54,000 nt of DNA, taken from Glandiceps talaboti. Its lineage: Eukaryota > Hemichordata > Enteropneusta > Spengelidae. The DNA lies in the NCBI RefSeq assembly GCF_964340395.1, contig NC_135564.1, positions 3,838,861 to 3,892,860 of the forward strand. The letters are read 5' to 3'. The position numbers and the translations under genes are program-made. How positions within the stretch are numbered: the stretch's first letter is position 1; the number at the start of each line of letters is the position of its first letter. The notes under the pieces were generated by a model that was not told the DNA's origin, ran no database searches, and saw only the letters and a list, made by a program, of their open reading frames with translations. Shown piece after piece: positions 50,734 to 54,000 of this stretch.

Positions 50734-52416
50734 ATGTCCTACATTTGTACAAATAGGAGGTTATACTTTACAGAGTTACTGGCTAATCAGGATCAGGCTA
50801 TAGATATTATTGTGGGCTAACAAAAACCATACTAACTATACATGTACTATAAGTAAACAAGGATGGCAGCTACTGTAATGACAAACAGAGATCAGCCATG
50901 GCTAGCTGAATATGTCCTAAACATGGAATAAGCTAGTATTAATAGCTCCCATCATTGGTAAACAAGGACCATATTAGCAGAAACTTGAAACTCAAGGAAT
51001 GATCTAACATTACATTAGACATGACTACACGCACTGCTTTTATTCCTAGCTTTTACTTTGAAGACCTGGCAATGCTTATTCTCTAACAATAACACATGAC
51101 AACAATCGCATGACCTTAACACACCTTTTTACTCAATAGTGTATTCTGAACACATTCACTGGCTAGTAATTTGTTTTCACTACTTCAAACGATTCTTGAA
51201 AGAAATAGACAGAAACATTAAAACATTTGAATTGCGTCAGCACTAATTAACACATTTTCTCTGCAGTAAACATGGCTATTAGGACAGAAATCTACATGCA
51301 CCATGTTCAGTGTAAAATTGACACTATATTTTGTAATCTACCTTTAAAGTAAACCCAAAAAACAACCAGACTGAAAGCACACATTATTTCGTTTCCCAAT
51401 TCAATAGCAAAACAGTAATTTCCGTTTCCTTCTAAGTCCATTCACAGTATGCACAGTTCAACTATTTTGAATCCTGTACCACATTCCCAGCCACATTACA
51501 TGATTTGCTCATGAGGAAAGCCAACACAATAGACACACCTTCTTCGTTTGAAAAGGGTTTCTCGCTTTTTTGTCTGCCTTCAAACATTGACTTATTCGGT
51601 ATGCAACTGTTGTGACCTTTGACCTAAAATATATCATGCACTCTGTCAGAATTTAGGTTGCAAAAGACAAAAATAGAGACTGAGATGAGAGTATAATGAA
51701 ATACAAAATATATTACAAGACACGCTAATGTTGTAAAATATCAGTTGTGTACCTCGATTTGAGACAATATGTGTGATTCAATTTCCGTTTTGAAATGCTT
51801 GAATTGGCAACGATTTTAAAGTATGCGTCTTGATATGGCAATGTAACAACACTTCTGTTGAATACATGGTAAGAAAGAAGAAACATATTTCTTTCAATAC
51901 ACTGATTGACTTGTAGTTGAAAATTCTCAAAATACTTGAAATTCTCCAACAACTTTTCAAAATAGAAGTTTGTGTGAAATCCTTGGCAGAGATTTAAGAA
52001 ATGAAAATTCCACCATTTTTTAAAATCGAAATCTCGGTTGTATTTTTTTTTCTCGGTTATCACACAAAATCTGGGATTATCTTGAATTGAACTGCTAATA
52101 AATTACAGATAATTTGGTTCTCTATTCTAAAATAATATATATGATGGTGATCCTAAAATTTTTCAAAAACGGATGAGTTTTAATGTTTATTATAAAATGT
52201 TTGTAAATTTTTACATCTTTAATTTTCAAAATTTACTAAACCATTAGATGATAATGTAATCAAACTGTAGTATTTTCTTGGAATTATGCAACTGTTTTAT
52301 TTGAGAACTACAAACAACAACAACAACAATTTTTCGGTAAAATAGGGTTTTCTGAAAAGTCACTTTTCTATACTTCACACATAGTAATCCATACAACTGT
52401 AGACTACATGGCAATC
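50734..52416. other. AT-rich intron next to PPP1R16 coding exon 1
   Basis: A 112-codon minus-strand open frame (51725-52063) lies on the gene strand but resembles no protein I know and lacks family relevance. A (CAA)n tract occurs near 52311-52328. Confidence 0.45.
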
Positions 52417-52424
52417 CTACATAC

Positions 52425-52686
52425 CTTCACTAACGTCTCCTCTTGCAGCAGCTTCTAAAAGCACAACGTTATGTTTAAATGCCACACGTTTCCGTTTTGT
52501 GGATTTAGGATGGTGATGGCCATGATGTCGCATTCCTTTACGTTCCTTTTTCACTCTTTCTTTCTCATTCTGAGCATACCTCTTCAGTTGTTGCGTGCGA
52601 CGTTTCTTGGCATGTTTAAGACGTTCCTGTGCTGTCATCTTTTCAACGACTGGTATCTCGGATACCAGCTCACTATGCTCTGTCAT
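52425..52686 (-). CDS. PPP1R16A: PPP1R16 first coding exon: PP1 regulatory subunit 16 N-terminus
   Basis: The exon encodes 87 residues plus the first base of codon 88. Family knowledge: PPP1R16A/B (MYPT3/TIMAP) proteins bind the PP1 catalytic subunit and direct it to membrane-linked substrates. Seen here: an acidic start (MTEHSELVSE), then a basic helical leader (AQERLKHAKKRRTQQLK, residues 19-35) in the position and style of vertebrate PPP1R16A/B. A Lys/Arg-rich stretch and a His-rich patch (residues 54-59) follow. KRKRVAF ends at residue 70 and holds the PP1-docking RVxF motif as R67-V-A-F70. NVVLLEAAARGD (residues 73-84) leads into the ankyrin domain. The exon ends GTGAAG before the donor GTATGT, so codon 88 is split after its first base and completed by the exon at 2202-2272 to give E-V-R. 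The start Met was chosen by its match to the family N-terminus; A is at -3. The paralogue label A or B cannot be decided, and invertebrates may have one ancestral gene. Confidence 0.93.
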
Positions 52687-52738
52687 GATTACTTGCTCAA
52701 CATATAGTTTACTCCAACTATATTTTATGAAGTTTCCT
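52687..52738 (-). promoter_or_regulatory. 5' UTR part of the coding exon, with a strong splice acceptor
   Basis: Upstream of the start codon on the minus strand there are 50 bases, preceded by AAAG after a long pyrimidine run (T8CT5CT5, about 52740-52760). This is a convincing 3' splice site with its AG at 52738-52737. It implies a non-coding first exon further upstream, outside or near the right edge. No in-frame stop lies in the 50 bases, so a longer N-terminus cannot be fully excluded, but the family match begins at the chosen Met. Confidence 0.6.
52689..52703 (-). promoter_or_regulatory. Short upstream ORF (4 codons) ending 2 nt before the PPP1R16 start
   Basis: The 5' UTR contains ATG TTG AGC AAG TAA, which is out of frame with the main ORF. 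Its stop codon ends two bases before the PPP1R16 ATG. Such close termination could lower or permit re-initiation at the main start. It is seen in sequence only, and use by ribosomes is inference. Confidence 0.4.
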
Positions 52739-54000
52739 TTAAAAAGAAAAAGAAAAAAAAATTAATTATCCATAAATTATCAAACCTTATTAATTTTAAG
52801 TTCAAGTTTATATTTTTTCTACCCTGTTTATGGTGCTAGTGATACACCATTTATCTCTCATACAATGCTTGTTGAGAATGTTTAGAACTGATTCAGTAAG
52901 CCACAGTCATTATCAACCACTTGTATGATGTTAAATTTACATTATTACAAGTGAATTATCACATGTACACTTCATATGCTTCATGTGTTAACTCCTGTGT
53001 TCATCTCTACTGTGCGTTCACTTACCTAATGACTTCATTTGAATAACGTCATAGTCGTATTAAATCAGGTTATTGCATGTACATTTACATAATGACTTCA
53101 TCTGAATAACGTTGTCATGGTTATAATCAGGTTATTGTGCATACATTTTAAATCATAATTACCAACTTGTTCACATTCTCAACACAAGCAGTGACATGAG
53201 AGATAAACAAAGAACCACTAGTGCTGTTAACAAGCTAATTCCATTCATTCAATAATTTGAAACATTTCACTTCATGAAAAGGAGGTAATGATTCCTCACA
53301 TTATCAATCAGCATTTTATTTTTTATTTACTCAACACACTTCAAACCCTTCAAGGTTTCAAGGATTGTAAAACTCAACAAGTTACATGATAAATAAAACC
53401 ACCAATAAATCATAGCAAAGCTAATATATTTTTTGAAAATCAATCAAATTTTTGATAAGAAACTCCACAAATGCATGACTCACCAATATGTAATATTATA
53501 CAATATCTTTAATACCGTTTTGTGACAAACATCATGCAGCTAATTCTACTGGAACTCTCCCACTTTCTGTCAGGCAGGACTCATTAGTAAAACAATATTA
53601 TACATTTACAGTGTTTTTCTGACCGAAATTCTCCCACCTTTTCATCCGTTTAGAATAAAAATGATTCAACAATAAACCCACCGTAAATTTACAGCTTTTT
53701 TCTTACAACCATGATAGTCACTAATTCAGAGTCAGTAATTTGGAAGAATTACTACTGATACTAAAATCCTCTGGTCTTTTTTATCACGTTTCCATTTCAA
53801 CTTATGGTTATAGTTGACACAGATGAATAAAATGAGGAACTGTTCAAAATTTTACCAAATATTCCTTTCCTTGTCTCTCTAGTAACAATAATTAATTGAG
53901 ACCAAATAGGGGAAAATTAACCCTAATCCTGTTTGACAAGAACTTGACCTGAAGATGGTTGACGGACACTGGTATAAGTTAAAATATAAACAAATATATA
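52739..54000 (-). other. Upstream intron or 5' region of PPP1R16
   Basis: This is AT-rich DNA upstream of the coding exon. If the acceptor at 52737-52738 is used, it is a 5' UTR intron. I see no CpG-island-like stretch, clear core promoter or coding exon. The only structure noted is a two-unit tandem duplication at 53022-53148. Confidence 0.5.
53022..53148 (+). repeat. Two-unit tandem duplication, about 62-64 bp
   Basis: TAATGACTTCAT(T/C)TGAATAACGT...TAATCAGGTTATTG(T)GCAT(G/A)TACATT is present twice with small differences, upstream of PPP1R16 on its own strand. Confidence 0.8.

Noticed and set aside
51725-52063. 112-codon minus-strand frame near PPP1R16 exon 1
   Set aside because: It has AT-rich composition and no known family, is not part of the PPP1R16 protein and has no splice evidence; kept as a note only.

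Overview
This is a eukaryotic window: AT-rich, mostly non-coding DNA from an animal genome, probably a marine invertebrate. That placement rests on dense micro- and minisatellites, many short inverted-repeat transposons, a tRNA-derived SINE-like piece and one very long intron. I cannot fix the phylum from the sequence.

Only one gene is firmly supported, on the minus strand. Its first coding exon (52425-52686) encodes the N-terminus of a protein phosphatase 1 regulatory subunit 16 (PPP1R16A/B, MYPT3/TIMAP family), with a basic helical leader and a KRKRVAF PP1-docking motif. Its second coding exon (2202-2272) encodes the first ankyrin-repeat segment (PDLTNDDGLTALHQ). The two exons join in frame across consensus splice sites, so almost the whole window is a single intron of about 50.15 kb. 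The coding exon has a good upstream acceptor, so the 5' UTR is probably split and the promoter lies at or beyond the right edge. Later exons lie beyond the left edge.

Intron layout, left to right: a short TTAA-type inverted-repeat element (1.1 kb); a 77-bp array with octamer motifs and a 60-bp array with AGGTCA and CCAAT cores (3.6-4.8 kb); degenerate arrays (7-9.7 kb), one split by a hAT-like MITE; a TTAA-type element with a second MITE nested in it (11.0-11.6 kb); more tandem and inverted repeats (14.6-17.9 kb); a near-complete 96-nt hairpin (19.4 kb); an 806-bp foldback element with GC-rich iterated arms (20.5-21.3 kb); an ATC microsatellite (22.4-22.7 kb); a 39-bp array of nuclear-receptor-like DR4 sites (24 kb); two copies of one palindromic MITE (24.9 and 33.4 kb); a 62-bp, about 24-copy array with octamer motifs (28.2-29.7 kb); a SINE-like piece (31.4 kb); an unidentified possible plus-strand exon (32.3-32.5 kb); a CCAATCAG series (33.8-34.7 kb); and further repeats and MITEs to 50.7 kb.

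I see no operon, CRISPR array, rRNA or complete second gene. The most unusual signal is that several unrelated minisatellites in one intron each carry a perfect textbook transcription-factor site in nearly every unit (DR4, DR2-like, octamer, CCAAT). Whether that matters for regulation or is chance amplification is untested.
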